Below, piece by piece: positions 53,572 through 62,951 of a stretch of 64,000 nt of DNA. The stretch comes from Yes71-27 sp040758635. GTDB lineage: Bacteria; Bacillota; Desulfotomaculia; Desulfotomaculales; Ammonificaceae. Location: positions 114,789 through 178,788 of the forward strand of contig JBFLVI010000001.1 of assembly GCA_040758635.1 (NCBI GenBank), written 5' to 3'. The notes under the pieces were generated by a model. The model did no database searches. It had not been told where the DNA came from and was given only the letters and a program-made list of their open reading frames with translations. Made by a program: the position numbers and the translations under genes. How positions within the stretch are numbered: the first letter of the stretch is position 1; each line of letters begins with the position of its first letter.

Positions 53572-54324
53572 TTAATCGCCTATTTCGAATACGACTTCCA
53601 CCGCAGCCGTAACCGTCAGTTGTCCGGGTTCCACAGGCACCCCCCCGGCACCGGCCTCGGCTGCCAGCCTTTTGTAGGCCGGCAAATCGGGTTGCGTGCC
53701 GGCCTCCCTAACGGAGACCACCCGGATAATCTTTTTGCCGGCCGCCGCAGCCAGGGCCTCGGCACGCGCCCGCGCTTCCGCTACTGCCTTCTTTAACGCC
53801 TCCCGCTCCAAAGCCGCCCGGTCGCTTCGCTCGAACGAAATGCCGTAAGAATGGTTGACACCTGCGGATACCGCAGCATCAAGTACCGCACCGACCTTGT
53901 CCACGTCGTCCACCTTAACGGCCAGCGTGTGGGTGACATGATACGACACGATCTTCCTTCCCTTCTCGTCCGTTTGCGGCCAGATACGGAACTCGCTGGT
54001 CTGGATGTTCTCCTTCGGAATGCCCTGTGCTTTTAAAGCATCCGTTACGGCGTTCACGGAGCGGTTGTTCGCCGTCTGGGCTTCCCGCGCGGTTTTCGCC
54101 TCGGTAACCACCCCCAGGTTCACCCGGGCCGAATCCGGCAGCACCCGCACCTCCCCAAGTCCTATCACCGTGACCGTACCCGGTGCCGGTGCTGCAGCCA
54201 CAGCCTGTTGCGCAGGCCCCGCCAAACTCCGAAAGCCGTACTGGCAGGTCAACACTGCGAGAACCGCCACAACCAGTATTCCGGCTAACCGCTTACCGGT
54301 CAGTAATTCCTTCACCAACCTCAC
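53572..54324 (-). CDS. SIMPL-domain (DUF541) exported protein
   Basis: About 250 aa. A hydrophobic N-terminal segment (RLAGILVVAVLAVLTCQYGF) works as a signal peptide or anchor. The SIMPL domain shows GTVTVIGLGEVRVLPDSARVNLGV and QTANNRSVNAVTDALKAQGI plus IQTSEFRIWPQ. Family members include BP26/OMP28-type periplasmic proteins of unsettled role. The first GTG (54324) is very close to its AAGGGGG; TTG 54318 or GTG 54315 may be the real start. Overlaps the anti-sigma gene by 32 bp and follows it. Confidence 0.8.
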   Translation of the reverse strand: MRLVKELLTGKRLAGILVVAVLAVLTCQYGFRSLAGPAQQAVAAAPAPGTVTVIGLGEVRVLPDSARVNLGVVTEAKTAREAQTANNRSVNAVTDALKAQGIPKENIQTSEFRIWPQTDEKGRKIVSYHVTHTLAVKVDDVDKVGAVLDAAVSAGVNHSYGISFERSDRAALEREALKKAVAEARARAEALAAAAGKKIIRVVSVREAGTQPDLPAYKRLAAEAGAGGVPVEPGQLTVTAAVEVVFEIGD

Positions 54325-55183
54325 CCCCCTTCGTCTTCAGATACGCCGCCAACTCCGGCGCGTGCAGGCGATAAACGCTTTGCAGGCGCCGGACCATCAC
54401 CTCCCCGGGGTCTGCGCCAAGCAACACAACTTCGCTGCCGTCGGTGAGGCAAACCACTACGGAAACACCTTCCGGCTTGCTTTCAAGGGCTTGATCTTCC
54501 GGTGCCGTTCCGACCGGCACTCCCGCGTTAAACCAGGCTACTACCTGCTCCTTCTCCGCTTCCGTCAGGCCGACCGGGGCTTCACCTGGAACGCGGAGCC
54601 AGATTTCCCGCACGGCTGCAATCTCAAAGGGGACGTGTATCTCCGCCGGGGGAGCTGCAACCATGGCCCGTGGCGCTTCTCCGGCACCATCCTCGTGCGG
54701 GGGGCGGGCCACAGAGCGCGCTCCCGCCGGCAGCTTTTCGCCTCCGGCGCCCCCGGGAGCCTTCTTCATCGGGCTCGCCTGTTCCGTAAGCCCTGGTGGG
54801 CCTTCTACCGCCTGCTTGCGAATTTTGAAGAGGTCGAGGGAACTCATACCCGCAAAAAAGACCATCACCAGCGCAACCGCCGCCGCAACGGCAGTTAACC
54901 GCCTGCCCCCAAAAACAGACGCGATTCCGCGCCGGCGCCGGCGTGACTTTGCCTCTTTAAAGCGCTTCCAGGCAGCAGCGGTATCCGCATCAAAAACGAC
55001 CGCTCCGGCAAGTTCCCCCAGACGGGAATCGACAAACGCCGCGTTCTGCTCCAGCTCTCCCAACACTTCCGCGCACGCCCGGCAAACGGCCACGTGCTCT
55101 CGGACGGATTCTATGACCAAACCGGAAAGTTCACCGTCAAGATAAGCCTGTAGAATACCCCGGTCGTAGCACATAAGCTTCAC
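54293..55183 (-). CDS. anti-sigma factor with zinc-finger domain
   Basis: 296 aa. The N-terminal zf-HC2 has H-x3-C-x2-C in VREHVAVCRACAEVLGEL, one membrane helix (LTAVAAAVALVMVFFAGMSS, about 105-124) and a ~170 aa external domain ending in a YRLHAPELAAYLKTKGGE repeat-like tail. It sits directly after the ECF sigma gene with a 4-bp overlap. Start GTG 55183, or ATG 55174 (AGGTGAAGC). Confidence 0.88.
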   Translation of the reverse strand: MKLMCYDRGILQAYLDGELSGLVIESVREHVAVCRACAEVLGELEQNAAFVDSRLGELAGAVVFDADTAAAWKRFKEAKSRRRRRGIASVFGGRRLTAVAAAVALVMVFFAGMSSLDLFKIRKQAVEGPPGLTEQASPMKKAPGGAGGEKLPAGARSVARPPHEDGAGEAPRAMVAAPPAEIHVPFEIAAVREIWLRVPGEAPVGLTEAEKEQVVAWFNAGVPVGTAPEDQALESKPEGVSVVVCLTDGSEVVLLGADPGEVMVRRLQSVYRLHAPELAAYLKTKGGEVGEGITDR

Positions 55184-55689
55184 CTATCGCCGCCGCGGAA
55201 TTCCCGGCGAAACCTTTCCCGCGCGCGGGCGAGAATCGTTCCCACCGATCCCGGCTGTACATCTAAAACTGCCGCAATTTCGGCATACCCATACCCCTCG
55301 AAGCGCAGCAGAAGACAGAACCGGTCCCGGGGAGCCAGCCGCGCAAGCGTTTCCCGCACCAGTGCAACCTCTTCGCGCCGCAAAACCTCGTCCTCCCTCG
55401 TCTCTCCCGTCTGCAGGTAGGCCTGGCACTCCCGCCGCCGGCGCCTTTCTTCGGTGCGTAGATGGTTGTAGGCCAGATTGACCGCCACCCGGAAAAGCCA
55501 GCCCGGGATGTTGTCTTCCCGTGCCGGCGGGCGGTAGTAAAGCCTTAAGAACGCCTCCTGAACCACGTCTTCAACCGCGGCCGGGTCGCTCAAGAAAGGC
55601 AACAGCCGCCGGCAGAGCTCAGGGTAGTAACGCTCAAAAAGCGCCTGAAACGCCGCCTCCTTTTCCTCCGCACCGGTGCGGCTCACCAA
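55180..55689 (-). CDS. ECF RNA polymerase sigma factor
   Basis: 169 aa, sigma-70 family ECF. Region 2 is FERYYPELCRRLLPFLSDP and VEDVVQEAFLRLYYRP; region 4 is RLAPRDRFCLLLRFEGYGYA, IAAVLDVQPGSVGTILARARERF. TTG 55689 or GTG 55686. It is controlled by the anti-sigma gene that overlaps it. No cognate GAAC-type promoter was found in front of it, where a repeat lies instead. Confidence 0.92.
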   Translation of the reverse strand: MVSRTGAEEKEAAFQALFERYYPELCRRLLPFLSDPAAVEDVVQEAFLRLYYRPPAREDNIPGWLFRVAVNLAYNHLRTEERRRRRECQAYLQTGETREDEVLRREEVALVRETLARLAPRDRFCLLLRFEGYGYAEIAAVLDVQPGSVGTILARARERFRREFRGGDR

Positions 55690-55732
55690 CGCCCCCCGCT
55701 TTCCCCCCTGAAAATAACACTTCTTTCGTTGG

Positions 55733-56036
55733 GCGCCGCGATAAGCTTCGCATAGCTTCGTCAGCCGGCTGGGTCCGGGTCCTCACCCAGCACTCAATGC
55801 TATGATTGCGCTTTGAAAAGCTACTTTTTTAAACTAATATAATAAAGGTTTCTCCTTCGAAGCTCAAAAACTGCTTTGAGTGCTGGGCTCCGGCCCGTCC
55901 CCATCCGGCTTTCCTTGCTCTGCTCGCTTCTCACGGCGTTCCGTCTATGCTGCTCTTCTGCATCTAAGCAACCAGCTTACGGGTCCATATTCTTATTCCC
56001 GGTGGCGACAGTTATTAATCGTCGTGAACGACTCCC
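55733..56036. repeat. long imperfect inverted repeat, copy 2, with GTCGT hairpin module
   Basis: In the 451-bp gap between the ECF sigma gene and lysC. Left core TCCTCACCCAGCACTCAAT (55780-55798) and right core TGAGTGCTGGGCTCCGG (55877-55893) are exact matches to the copy at 8197-8463, and flanking arms (for example CAGCCGG versus CCGGCTT) pair as reverse complements. Right of it, 55994-56036 carries ATTCCCGGTGGCGACAGTT and the hairpin GTCGTGAACGAC, the same module as at 26711-26750. No protein-coding frame. The rest of the gap (56037-56096) has no gene. Confidence 0.75.
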
Positions 56037-56096
56037 TTTAATATGGAAACACCGCCGGAACTGCCTCCGTGACACCTCACGAAAACGCCACGCAAA

Positions 56097-56130
56097 TTAA
56101 AAAACCGAGTGGCGACCCCGGTTCTCGGTA
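56097..56130 (-). terminator. hom-thrB-lysC operon terminator
   Basis: On the minus strand ACCGAG (56124-56129) pairs with CTCGGT (56104-56109), followed by TTTTTTAATTT. It lies 11 bp after the lysC stop. Confidence 0.75.
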
Positions 56131-56140
56131 CCAGGACTTT

Positions 56141-57364
56141 TTACTTTTCATCCAGTTTGTCAAGCCCGAACTTCTTGTGCAGCGCCCTCACTGCCTGCGC
56201 CACATCATCCTCCTTAACGATGCACGAAACCTTAATTTCCGAGGTGCTGATCATCTCGATGTTGATCCCCTCGGCGCTGAGCGCTTCGAACATCGCCGCC
56301 GCCACGCCGGGACGGGTGATCATTCCGGCTCCTACAATCGAAACCTTTCCCACCTTGTCGCTCCAAACGTAACCCTTGCCGCCGATGGCGTCCTTGATTC
56401 TCTCCACTACCGCCAGCGCCCGCTTCAAGTCATCCCGGCGCACCGTAAAGGCGATGTCGTTCCGGCCGTCCCGCGTCGCTCCCTGGATGATCATATCCAC
56501 GTTGATCTGCTCCGCTGCAAGCGCTGCAAAAAGCTTGTGGGCGATTCCCGGCCGGTCCCAAACGTCGAAGAGCCCTACCTTCGCGACGTTCAGGTCGTGA
56601 GCGACGCCGCTCACCAAGTGTGTCCGCTCCATGCCACTATCCTCCCTTACCAGAGTTCCCTGGCTGTTGTTGAAGCTCGACCGCACGACCAGCGGCACGC
56701 CATAGAACCGGGCCAGTTCCACCGACCGGGGGTGAAGCACCACCGCCCCCAGGCTTGCCAGTTCCAGCATCTCGTCGTGCGAAATCGCCGGCAGCTTGCT
56801 CGCTTCGGGTACCAGCCGCGGATCAGCGGTATAAACACCGTCCACGTCAGTGTAAATCTCGCACCTATCGGCCCCCAGTGCCGCCGCCAGCGCCACGGCC
56901 GTCGTATCCGAGCCGCCCCGTCCCAGAGTCGTAACGTCGCCGGTCGGTCCCAGTCCTTGAAAACCGGCCACCACCACGATTTTTCCCGCAGCAAGTTCCG
57001 CCCGTAATCGTTCCGCAGCGACACCAGTAATGGAAGCCTTGCCGTAAACCCCGTCGGTGGTAATCCCGGCCTGCTGCCCGGTAAGGGAAATCGCGTCCGC
57101 ACCCAGGTCCTGCAGGGCCATGGCAAGGAGGGCGATCGAAACCTGTTCTCCCGTGCTCAAAAGCTGGTCCATCTCCCGAGCGGCCGGTTCAACGGCTACT
57201 TCCCGGGCCAGGCTGATCAGGTCGTCTGTCGTATCACCCATCGCGGAAACGACTACCACCACGTCGTTCCCTTCCTGCCGCGTGTACCAGACCCGCTGCG
57301 CCACCCGTTTAATCCGCGCCGCGTCCGCTACCGAACTGCCGCCGAACTTCTGTACAATCAGCAT
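56141..57364 (-). CDS. lysC: aspartate kinase
   Basis: First step for lysine, threonine and methionine. About 407 aa from ATG 57364 (GGAGAGTAGGG). MLIVQKFGGSSVADAARI, GRGGSDTTAVALAAALGADR and EIYTDVDGVYTADPR are diagnostic; the C-terminal ~150 residues hold two ACT domains (VAHDLNVAKVGLFDVWDRPG; VSIVGAGMITRPGVAAAMFE). The regulatory type (lysine, threonine or both) cannot be told; being last in hom-thrB-lysC suggests threonine control. Upstream gap 73 bp. Confidence 0.95.
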   Translation of the reverse strand: MLIVQKFGGSSVADAARIKRVAQRVWYTRQEGNDVVVVVSAMGDTTDDLISLAREVAVEPAAREMDQLLSTGEQVSIALLAMALQDLGADAISLTGQQAGITTDGVYGKASITGVAAERLRAELAAGKIVVVAGFQGLGPTGDVTTLGRGGSDTTAVALAAALGADRCEIYTDVDGVYTADPRLVPEASKLPAISHDEMLELASLGAVVLHPRSVELARFYGVPLVVRSSFNNSQGTLVREDSGMERTHLVSGVAHDLNVAKVGLFDVWDRPGIAHKLFAALAAEQINVDMIIQGATRDGRNDIAFTVRRDDLKRALAVVERIKDAIGGKGYVWSDKVGKVSIVGAGMITRPGVAAAMFEALSAEGINIEMISTSEIKVSCIVKEDDVAQAVRALHKKFGLDKLDEK

Positions 57365-57436
57365 CCCTACTCTCCCCAGCGCAAAGAATCCCACATTCCT
57401 CTCATTATGTAACCTATGTCTCGATCCTGAAAAAGG

Positions 57437-58366
57437 TTAGTCCGGAAACTCCTCCACCAGCGCACCGTCATTATCCGGAACCAGGGTCAAAACACGCGCC
57501 CTGACTCCCGCCGCACCGAACGCCTCGAGCATTGCCGCCCCGATTCGCCCGGTTTCCCGCGTGGCCAGGGCCACGACTGCCGGCCCCGCACCGCTCAAGG
57601 CCGCGCCTGCAGCCCCCGCGTCAACCGCCGCCGCCAGCACTTCCTTCAATCCCGGCACCAGCGGCGCCCGATATGGCTGGTGCAGCCGGTCCTGCATCCC
57701 GAACCCCAGAAGGTCGTAACGTCCGGAAGCCAGTGCGCCGACGAGCAGCGCCGCGCGCCCGACATTGTAAAGCGTGTCTTCGCGCGGATATGCCGGCGGC
57801 AGGATTTCCCGGGCTTGAGCCGTAGCCACCCGGTAATCCGGCACCGCCACCACCGCCTTGAGTTCCGGCGCCACCGGGAACTTTAATCCTACCACCCGCT
57901 CTCCTTCGGCCACCGCCACCACCACGCCCCCGAGCAGTGCCGGGGCCACGTTGTCCGGGTGTCCCTCCAGCGCCGTAGCGAGGGTGAGGATCTCTTCCCG
58001 CGCCGTTACTCCTCCGGCAAGAGCGTCCGCAGCCACCAGGCCGCCGATAATCGCCGCCGCACTGGAGCCCAGGCCTGCGCCCGGCGGAATCCGGTTTTTT
58101 AGCGCGATCCTTACCCCGGCCGGGACCGGAAACCCCGCCTTCGCCCACAATCTTTCCATCGCCTGCCAGACCAGGTTGGAACGGTCCCGGGGGACAGCGT
58201 CCTCCCCCTCTCCGGAGACCGTAATCGCCAGCCCGCTGCCCGCAAGCTCCACTGCCACCGTATTGTAAAGCGAAAGCGCCAGTCCCAAACAGTCACAACC
58301 GGCACCCAGGTTGGCCGTGGTTGCCGGCACCCTGACCTTCGTTCTGCCGGCGCCGGGAACCTTCAT
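57437..58366 (-). CDS. thrB: homoserine kinase
   Basis: GHMP kinase, 309 aa. The ATP motif is NRIPPGAGLGSSAAAIIGGL; VRVPATTANLGAGCDCLGLAL is the N-terminal substrate motif and ALSGAGPAVVAL the third GHMP motif. It overlaps hom by 4 bp. No threonine synthase gene follows, so thrC must be elsewhere. Confidence 0.95.
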   Translation of the reverse strand: MKVPGAGRTKVRVPATTANLGAGCDCLGLALSLYNTVAVELAGSGLAITVSGEGEDAVPRDRSNLVWQAMERLWAKAGFPVPAGVRIALKNRIPPGAGLGSSAAAIIGGLVAADALAGGVTAREEILTLATALEGHPDNVAPALLGGVVVAVAEGERVVGLKFPVAPELKAVVAVPDYRVATAQAREILPPAYPREDTLYNVGRAALLVGALASGRYDLLGFGMQDRLHQPYRAPLVPGLKEVLAAAVDAGAAGAALSGAGPAVVALATRETGRIGAAMLEAFGAAGVRARVLTLVPDNDGALVEEFPD

Positions 58367-59643
58367 TCCTCAACCCGGATGATGTTTGCTACCGTTTCCA
58401 CGGTAGGCAGGCGCTTGAGCTCTTCCACGGCCGCCCGCAGGTTTGCTTCCTGCACCCGGTGGGTAACCAGGACCAACTCAGCGATAACCCCGGTCGTCTT
58501 CTGGGTGACGGCTGCCAGGCTGACGTTGTTGTTTCCGAAGGCGGCCGCAATCCCCGCCAGCACTCCGGGCCGGTCCGTTACCCGCAACCGCAGGTAGTAG
58601 CACGTCTGGACCGCGGTTATCGGCCGGACCGGTTTTGTTTCGAAGCAAGTGCAACTCATGAGTCCCGGGATGTTGAACCGCCTGTTCCGGGCTGCGGCGA
58701 TTATGTCACCTACCACGGCGCTGGCGGTGGGCAGTTCCCCTGCTCCGCGCCCGTAAAACATCGTCTCCCCGACCGCGTCCCCGCGTACGAAGACGGCGTT
58801 AAAGGCGTCGCTTACCGCGGCCAGCGGGTGCGTCGCCGGAACCAAAGCCGGGTGCACCCGCACTTCGATCCCGTCCCCGGTCTCCCGGGCGATCCCCAGG
58901 AGCTTCACCACGTAGCCCAGCTCGCGGGCGTAGCGGATATCCTCCGGTGTGATTTTAGTGATTCCTTCGACGTAGACGTTGTCGAGCGTCACCCGCGAGT
59001 TGAAGGCCAGCGAAGCTAAAATGGCGATTTTCCTGGCCGCGTCGAAACCTTCGATATCGCTTGTGGGATCAGCCTCCGCGTAACCTTTCTCCTGGGCCTC
59101 CCGCAGTACGGCGTCGAAATCGGAGCCCTCGTTGGTCATCTTGGACAGGATGTAGTTGGTCGTCCCGTTGACGATCCCGATTACTTCCTGGATCCGGTTG
59201 CCGGCAAGTGATTCCTTCAGGATTTTGATGATCGGGATCCCACCGGCGACACTCGCCTCAAAAAAAAGGTCGGCCTTGTTCTGGGCTGCCGTGGTCAAGA
59301 GTTCCCGCCCGTGAACGGCCAGCAGGTCCTTGTTCGCCGTGACCACGCTTTTCCCGCGTGAGAGGGCCTCCAGCACGTACCGGCGCGCCGGCTCGATCCC
59401 TCCCATTACTTCCACGACGATCTCCACCGCGGGATCCTCGAGCACCGCGGCGGGGTCGGTGGTGAGGAGTCCTGGCGGGAGGGTGATCCCTCTGTCCTTT
59501 TCCGCGTCGCGGACGAGAATCCGCAACACCTCCAGTGATGCTCCCAGCCGGGCAGAGATGATGTCCCGGTTCTTCTCCAGGACCCGGTAAACACCACGTC
59601 CAACCGTGCCCAAACCCAAAAGTCCGACACCGATCGTTGACAA
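58363..59643 (-). CDS. hom: homoserine dehydrogenase
   Basis: 426 aa. N-terminal Rossmann GVGLLGLGTVGRGVYRVL, catalytic domain with GIVNGTTNYILSKM and EGFDAARKIAILASLAF, and a C-terminal ACT domain (VTDRPGVLAGIAAAFGNNNV) for threonine inhibition. TTG start after AAGGAGAG. First gene of hom-thrB-lysC. Confidence 0.95.
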   Translation of the reverse strand: MSTIGVGLLGLGTVGRGVYRVLEKNRDIISARLGASLEVLRILVRDAEKDRGITLPPGLLTTDPAAVLEDPAVEIVVEVMGGIEPARRYVLEALSRGKSVVTANKDLLAVHGRELLTTAAQNKADLFFEASVAGGIPIIKILKESLAGNRIQEVIGIVNGTTNYILSKMTNEGSDFDAVLREAQEKGYAEADPTSDIEGFDAARKIAILASLAFNSRVTLDNVYVEGITKITPEDIRYARELGYVVKLLGIARETGDGIEVRVHPALVPATHPLAAVSDAFNAVFVRGDAVGETMFYGRGAGELPTASAVVGDIIAAARNRRFNIPGLMSCTCFETKPVRPITAVQTCYYLRLRVTDRPGVLAGIAAAFGNNNVSLAAVTQKTTGVIAELVLVTHRVQEANLRAAVEELKRLPTVETVANIIRVEE

Positions 59644-59675
59644 AGCAATCTCTCCTTACAGGGGTGTATACAAGG

Positions 59676-59681
59676 ATTATA
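59676..59681 (-). promoter_or_regulatory. probable hom -10 element
   Basis: TATAAT on the minus strand (59676-59681), about 33 bp ahead of the hom start codon. The -35 at 17 bases upstream is only a T-run, so the promoter would depend on the -10. A GC hairpin CCGCGCC-GGCGCGG lies upstream at 59727-59743. Confidence 0.45.
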
Positions 59682-59909
59682 ACACCGCCGTCCCTTTTAA
59701 AAAACAGGGATTTCGGGCCGGGCCGGGACCGCGCCTCGGCGCGGCCGTACCTTCCTTCTTTATAACACAAAATCCTTTTTCGAAAAAGCATTCACGTACC
59801 CGGGCGCACCCCGTTTCGCCGCATTGAAGCTCCCATGCCCGTAGAAACTTAGAAGGGTGCATCGGTGCCTGCAGCATCGCGCCGGTGGTCAGCGTCAACG
59901 ACGCTGAAC

Positions 59910-61136
59910 TCATGTACTTCTTGCAGCCTTGACCTTTCCGCTTCCGGCCCGGACTGACGCCGGCAAACCTTTGGGTAGCAGGAAAAGGGTCAGGGTGGTT
60001 AGAAACCACAAGCCGAAAGTGACGCAAAAAGTGGCCGGCAACCCGGCGTACGTTGCGACAAAACCCAGCGTGATCGGGGCGAGTACGAGGCCGAGGTCTC
60101 CCATGGAGCGGTAGATGCCCATCGCCGTCCCGCGGAGTTTTTCGGGCGCAAAATCACCCACCATCGCCGCCGGGATGGTGGAAATGAACCCGCCGCCGAT
60201 ACCCAGGAGCACCGAGGCGATAATCACCAGCGGCAGGGTCTCCGCCCACCGAAAAAGCAGGAAGCCACCGGCGGCGATCAGCGCTCCCGGAATGATCACG
60301 TTGCGCCGCCCCAGCCGGTCGGCCAGCACCCCGGAGGGGAAGAAAAAGAGCATCGTCAACCCGCCCAGCGTCATGAAGATGAAGCCGGTCACGCGGGTGT
60401 CGAGCCCCAGATCTTCGATCAACAGCGGGAGAATGGTCCAGGTTAGGCCGTGGAAGCCAAAGCGGAAGGCGAAGTTCACGAAATAAACTATCGCCAGGTT
60501 CCGCGTCAGGGCCCGGCTCCAGTTTTCGCGGGGCAGGTCCGGCTTCACCACACCGCCCGGAGCCCGCGGCTCTTGTGGGGGACGCGTCTCCCGGGTGAGA
60601 AAGGTCGCTGCAGCGGCCGCCACTACGGCGAGCACGGCGAAGGCCAGGAAGGGAGAATTGATTCCGCACCGGTAGGCGAGCCAGCCGCCGATCCCGGGGC
60701 CGAAAACGGCTCCGAGGTGAAAACCCATCATGTAAAGGCCGGTCGCCTTGCCGCGGTTCGCAGCGTCGGCCATATCCACCACCATGCTCAGGGCGGCGGT
60801 CGCATAAAAGGCGGCACCGATGCCGATCAGTGCCTGTCCCACAAACAGCGGTCCAACGGCCGTGGCCGACCAGGCCACCAGTGCGCCGGCAGCCGTAATC
60901 AGCATCCCGGCAATGACGAAAGGCCGGCGCCCCCACCGGTCGGTTAAAACTCCCGCCGGGAAGCCGACCAGCATGCGCATACAACTGTTGGTGGCGATCA
61001 CCAGTCCTACGACGGCGATGCTCACGCCAAAATCACGGGCGTACTGGGGCAGCACCGGAATGACGGCGCTGGAACCCACCATCACCATCATCATCATCAG
61101 GGAAAGCGCCACGACCCGACCCAGGATTTGCTTCAT
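59910..61136 (-). CDS. MFS transporter
   Basis: About 408 aa from ATG 61136 (GAGGTAGTGG). Twelve hydrophobic segments. Motif A copies GVLTDRWGRRPFVIAGML and GVLADRLGRRNVIIPGAL are strong; GAVFGPGIGGWLAY fits motif C, found in drug:H+ antiporters. Likely an efflux pump; the substrate is not known. It lies 20 bp after a small membrane gene and both are co-directional. Confidence 0.88.
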   Translation of the reverse strand: MKQILGRVVALSLMMMMVMVGSSAVIPVLPQYARDFGVSIAVVGLVIATNSCMRMLVGFPAGVLTDRWGRRPFVIAGMLITAAGALVAWSATAVGPLFVGQALIGIGAAFYATAALSMVVDMADAANRGKATGLYMMGFHLGAVFGPGIGGWLAYRCGINSPFLAFAVLAVVAAAAATFLTRETRPPQEPRAPGGVVKPDLPRENWSRALTRNLAIVYFVNFAFRFGFHGLTWTILPLLIEDLGLDTRVTGFIFMTLGGLTMLFFFPSGVLADRLGRRNVIIPGALIAAGGFLLFRWAETLPLVIIASVLLGIGGGFISTIPAAMVGDFAPEKLRGTAMGIYRSMGDLGLVLAPITLGFVATYAGLPATFCVTFGLWFLTTLTLFLLPKGLPASVRAGSGKVKAARST

Positions 61137-61156
61137 TCCACTACCTCTTTCACCGT

Positions 61157-61414
61157 TCAATCACCGGCGTCGCCTCCGGGTCGAAGGGGTTCATCCGCAC
61201 CGCCAGTGAAAAAAGATACGGCAAGCAGCCGGTGCAGAATCAGGGTCACCATCAATACCGCGAGCGGCAGGAACGCCAAATCTCCGAGAAGGTAGATGGC
61301 GATGTGGTGCGGATCCCTGAAGATGAGATAATGGAGGAAATATAAAAGGGCGGACAAAACGATCAGTGATGATCCCGCAAGAACCAGCCAGGGCAAGCGC
61401 TGCGCTAAAATCAC
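61157..61414 (-). CDS. small hypothetical membrane protein
   Basis: 85 aa with two membrane helices (WLVLAGSSLIVLSALLYFLH and LLGDLAFLPLAVLMVTLILH) and a polar end (GGADEPLRPGGDAGD). No family recognised. It lies just ahead of the MFS gene in one transcript and might be an accessory subunit. Confidence 0.65.
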   Translation of the reverse strand: MILAQRLPWLVLAGSSLIVLSALLYFLHYLIFRDPHHIAIYLLGDLAFLPLAVLMVTLILHRLLAVSFFTGGADEPLRPGGDAGD

Positions 61415-61733
61415 TTTTCACTGCACCTCATGCAACTGAAGCCGTATCTCTTTGAACCCGAAAACATATCTGGGCCGGCCTGCGATCAAACTTGCCGCCT
61501 CGGACAACCAACCTTCGCCGGCACCGTCAAAATCAGCCGGTAATCCCGCCGACGCTGGCGCTGGCAGGAAATCTTAACTGCCAGCACTCTTCAGAAAAGT
61601 AGTTAACATATTAAAATATTATCACTTCAGACACCCTTCGTCTATAACCTAATGGCAGTCAGTCTTTTTTAGCAAGAATACTTTTTTAAGGAAACCATGG
61701 CGGAACCACTTGCCTTGCCGCCGCCGGTCAGAA
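61415..61733. other. intergenic region upstream of the small membrane gene
   Basis: 319 bp between the spoVR stop and the membrane gene start, AT-rich in the right half. A possible -10 is near GATAAT on the minus strand (about 61620), but no -35 is convincing. No gene or repeat copy was recognised here. Confidence 0.4.
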
Positions 61734-62951
61734 TCAATCTCTGCTGACCCGCTCCCCGTCGTGGGTAAAAACGGTCCGTTCTCCGCCGACCACCGTTTCC
61801 AGGTGGACCGGGCGCCTCCACAACCGGTAAACGTGCCCGAGCGCCCGTTCCAGGTGATAAAGGTCGAGTTCCACTCCCTCGTAAACGTGCTGGAGGTAAA
61901 GTTCCCCGCGGCGCCCGCACCCTCCGTCACGCACGACCAGGTAGGGATAGCCCCCGTTGATGAGGCTGGCCACCAGCGCCGTGCGAACCTTTCGCCATTC
62001 CCGGGTTGTCACCTGCCAGTCCTGTCCCTGCAATTGGTATACGTACAACTCGAGTTCCTTCACCAGTTCCTCCGTAAGGTAGTTCCGGACAAAGGAGACG
62101 TCGTTCTCGAGCGCCCGCACCTCAAAGAGTTTCTCCCTTCCCCAGCGGCGCTCGATTCCCTCCAGGATGCGCAGCCCGAGCAGGTACGGATTGGGCTGCA
62201 ACCCTCCCGGCCGGAGCAGTTCCGCGTGCATCCGGGCGAACTCCAGCGCCTCCGCTTCCCCGAGCTCCAGCTCCCGCACCAGGCGTACGTGCCAGTAGGC
62301 GGCCCAGCCTTCGTTCAGGATCTTGGTGGCGATCTGGGGCCAGAAATAGAGGGTTTCCCTCCGCACGGTCCAGACGATGTCCCGCTCCCAGTCGGCAAGC
62401 TCCGGCGCGTTCTCCGCAATAAACCGCAGCAGATCTTTTTCCGGCTCGCGGGCCTCCTGCTGTTCTTCTCTGTCGCCCGCCGGCAGGTACTGCCGGCCCC
62501 CCCAGTCTCGCCTCCCGGCTGCCCGCGGGCAACGCACCAACCGGTACGGGTCCACGTGTTCCTGAATCGCCAGCACGGCGTCCAGGAATTCCTCCACCCG
62601 CTCACGCCCGTAAAGCCTCTCGTAGCCGCGGATGCGGGCTGCAGCCCGCGCCATCACGTCGAGCATCTCCCGGCAGGTGTGGCTGAAGTAGACGTTGTTC
62701 TTGAAAAAGTCGCTGTGCGCCAGCACGTGCGCAACGACTAGTTTATTCTGGATCAGGGAGTTCCCGGAAAGCAGAAAGGCGTAGCACGGATCGGTATTGA
62801 TCACCATCTCGTAAATGCGGTTGAGCCCGTAATCGTACTGGGTCTTGATCCGGTGGTAGGCCTTGCCAAAGCTCCAGTGGGAAAAACGGGTAGGCATTCC
62901 GTAAGCACCGAAGGCGTACAGCACTTCCGCCGGGCAAATTTCGAACCGCAT
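61734..62951 (-). CDS. spoVR: SpoVR family protein
   Basis: Sporulation-associated protein (spore cortex in Bacillus; YcgB in enterobacteria). From ATG 62951 it has 405 aa: MRFEICPAEVLYAFGAYGMP, TRFSHWSFGKAYHRIKTQYD, YGLNRIYEMVINTDPCYAFL and ILNEGWAAYWHVRLVREL are the signature blocks. The frame continues upstream with family-like sequence (AVISEITARARSHGLDFFPM) as far as about 63041 before a stop, but without ATG, GTG or TTG. The gene probably starts there with a rare codon (CTG 63041, 10 bases after GGGAG), since ATG 62951 has no ribosome-binding site. Confidence 0.9.
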   Translation of the reverse strand: MRFEICPAEVLYAFGAYGMPTRFSHWSFGKAYHRIKTQYDYGLNRIYEMVINTDPCYAFLLSGNSLIQNKLVVAHVLAHSDFFKNNVYFSHTCREMLDVMARAAARIRGYERLYGRERVEEFLDAVLAIQEHVDPYRLVRCPRAAGRRDWGGRQYLPAGDREEQQEAREPEKDLLRFIAENAPELADWERDIVWTVRRETLYFWPQIATKILNEGWAAYWHVRLVRELELGEAEALEFARMHAELLRPGGLQPNPYLLGLRILEGIERRWGREKLFEVRALENDVSFVRNYLTEELVKELELYVYQLQGQDWQVTTREWRKVRTALVASLINGGYPYLVVRDGGCGRRGELYLQHVYEGVELDLYHLERALGHVYRLWRRPVHLETVVGGERTVFTHDGERVSRD

